Of a stretch of 64,000 nucleotides of DNA, positions 63,815-64,000 are shown in pieces (the stretch's first letter is position 1; each line of letters starts with the position of its first letter). A program made the translations under genes and the position numbers. The DNA comes from Desulfopila sp. IMCC35006 (GTDB lineage Bacteria > Desulfobacterota > Desulfobulbia > Desulfobulbales > Desulfocapsaceae). The notes below the pieces were generated by a model. It saw only the letters and a list, made by a program, of their open reading frames with translations. It was not told the DNA's origin and searched no databases. Location of the stretch: contig NZ_SWCM01000005.1 in NCBI RefSeq assembly GCF_005116645.1, positions 124,001-188,000 of the forward strand. Direction: 5' to 3'.

Positions 63815-64000
63815 TCAGCAGTGAGCCCGGGTAGTGCAGCGCGCCAGAAGCGCACGCAAGACACCGCACCGTTCAAGGAATTCAGGATCGGTCCGCTTAT
63901 CGATCTCGCCGGACAGATGGTTGTCGATGATCTGCGGCTCCCGGTTACAGCTGTTGCCGAGAAGCAGTATCTTTTCCCCCAGCATCACCGCCTCTTCAAT
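63815..64000 (-). CDS. ABC transporter ATP-binding protein, C-terminal part (cut by window edge)
   Basis: The frame enters from the right edge as IEEAVMLGEKILLLGNSCNR, the segment after the H-loop in TauB/SsuB-type ATPases (T.DI.EA..L..R...L), and ends at a TGA at 63815. It therefore gives the last 61 residues, lying 17 bases upstream of the permease start. The start and catalytic motifs are outside the window. Confidence 0.82.
   Translation of the reverse strand: MEEAVMLGEKILLLGNSCNREPQIIDNHLSGEIDKRTDPEFLERCGVLRALLARCTTRAHC

Overview
The window looks like a piece of the chromosome of a strictly anaerobic, sulfur-cycling member of the Desulfobacterota (old Deltaproteobacteria), perhaps near the Desulfobulbales. 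This is an inference from gene content: a fumarate reductase joined to heterodisulfide-reductase-type subunits, rubredoxin, a sodium-pumping biotin decarboxylase, menaquinone synthesis (menA), a selenocysteine-containing rhodanese and a ferredoxin-nitroreductase. I see no rRNA, tRNA, CRISPR array, prophage or intact transposase.

Layout. 0-4.3 kb: SPOR protein, potassium channel, aspartate kinase and an ACT-domain regulator. 4.7-8.7 kb: a leftward hdrC-hdrB-frdB-frdA operon for a split thiol:fumarate-reductase-like enzyme. 9-16 kb: small redox and signalling genes (VKOR-thioredoxin fusion, ElaA, a dCache-HAMP receptor with a DUF4388-like partner, rubredoxin, a PilZ-like protein with a sigma-54-type promoter) and a rhodanese whose catalytic cysteine codon is TGA, followed by a SECIS-like hairpin. 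16-22 kb: ComEA-like protein, ilvC with divergent ilvY, surE, a CDF transporter and pyrF. 22-25.5 kb: an anti-sigma-like protein and a sigma factor, divergent from a YfbK-like von Willebrand lipoprotein. 26-30 kb: oadG-oadA-oadB, with an unusual secreted biotinyl-like domain fused to OadB. 30-36 kb: a sugar-phosphate block (pgl, glk, zwf, fbp, class I aldolase). 36-41 kb: CPA2 antiporter, MFS transporter, cytochrome b561, glutathione transferase.

41-54 kb is accessory and eroded. It holds a large M6 metalloprotease with two P domains, a DUF2278/lamin-tail protein, a radical SAM protein, an SDR/quinone-reductase pair with a LysR regulator, AcpH, and a peptidase locus (iadA and a C26 glutamine-hydrolase-like peptidase) in which the peptide ABC-transporter ATPase between them is a frameshifted remnant. 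Fragments of LivF, SixA and possibly GGDEF genes lie here and elsewhere. 54-64 kb: HD protein, diguanylate cyclase, SH3 lipoprotein, amylosucrase, ferredoxin-nitroreductase, fabI, menA, and an ABC permease with the end of its ATPase at the right edge.

Three families of intergenic repeats stand out: composite multi-hairpin elements (0-15 kb), about 170-bp long-stem palindromes (47.1, 49.4 and 61.0 kb), and a TATATCATT-stem hairpin element near 63 kb. Several abut or supply the stop codons of neighbouring genes. The best candidates for a second look are the Sec-rhodanese, the small gene with an in-frame TAG ahead of the hdr/frd operon, the OadB fusion and the palindromic element family.
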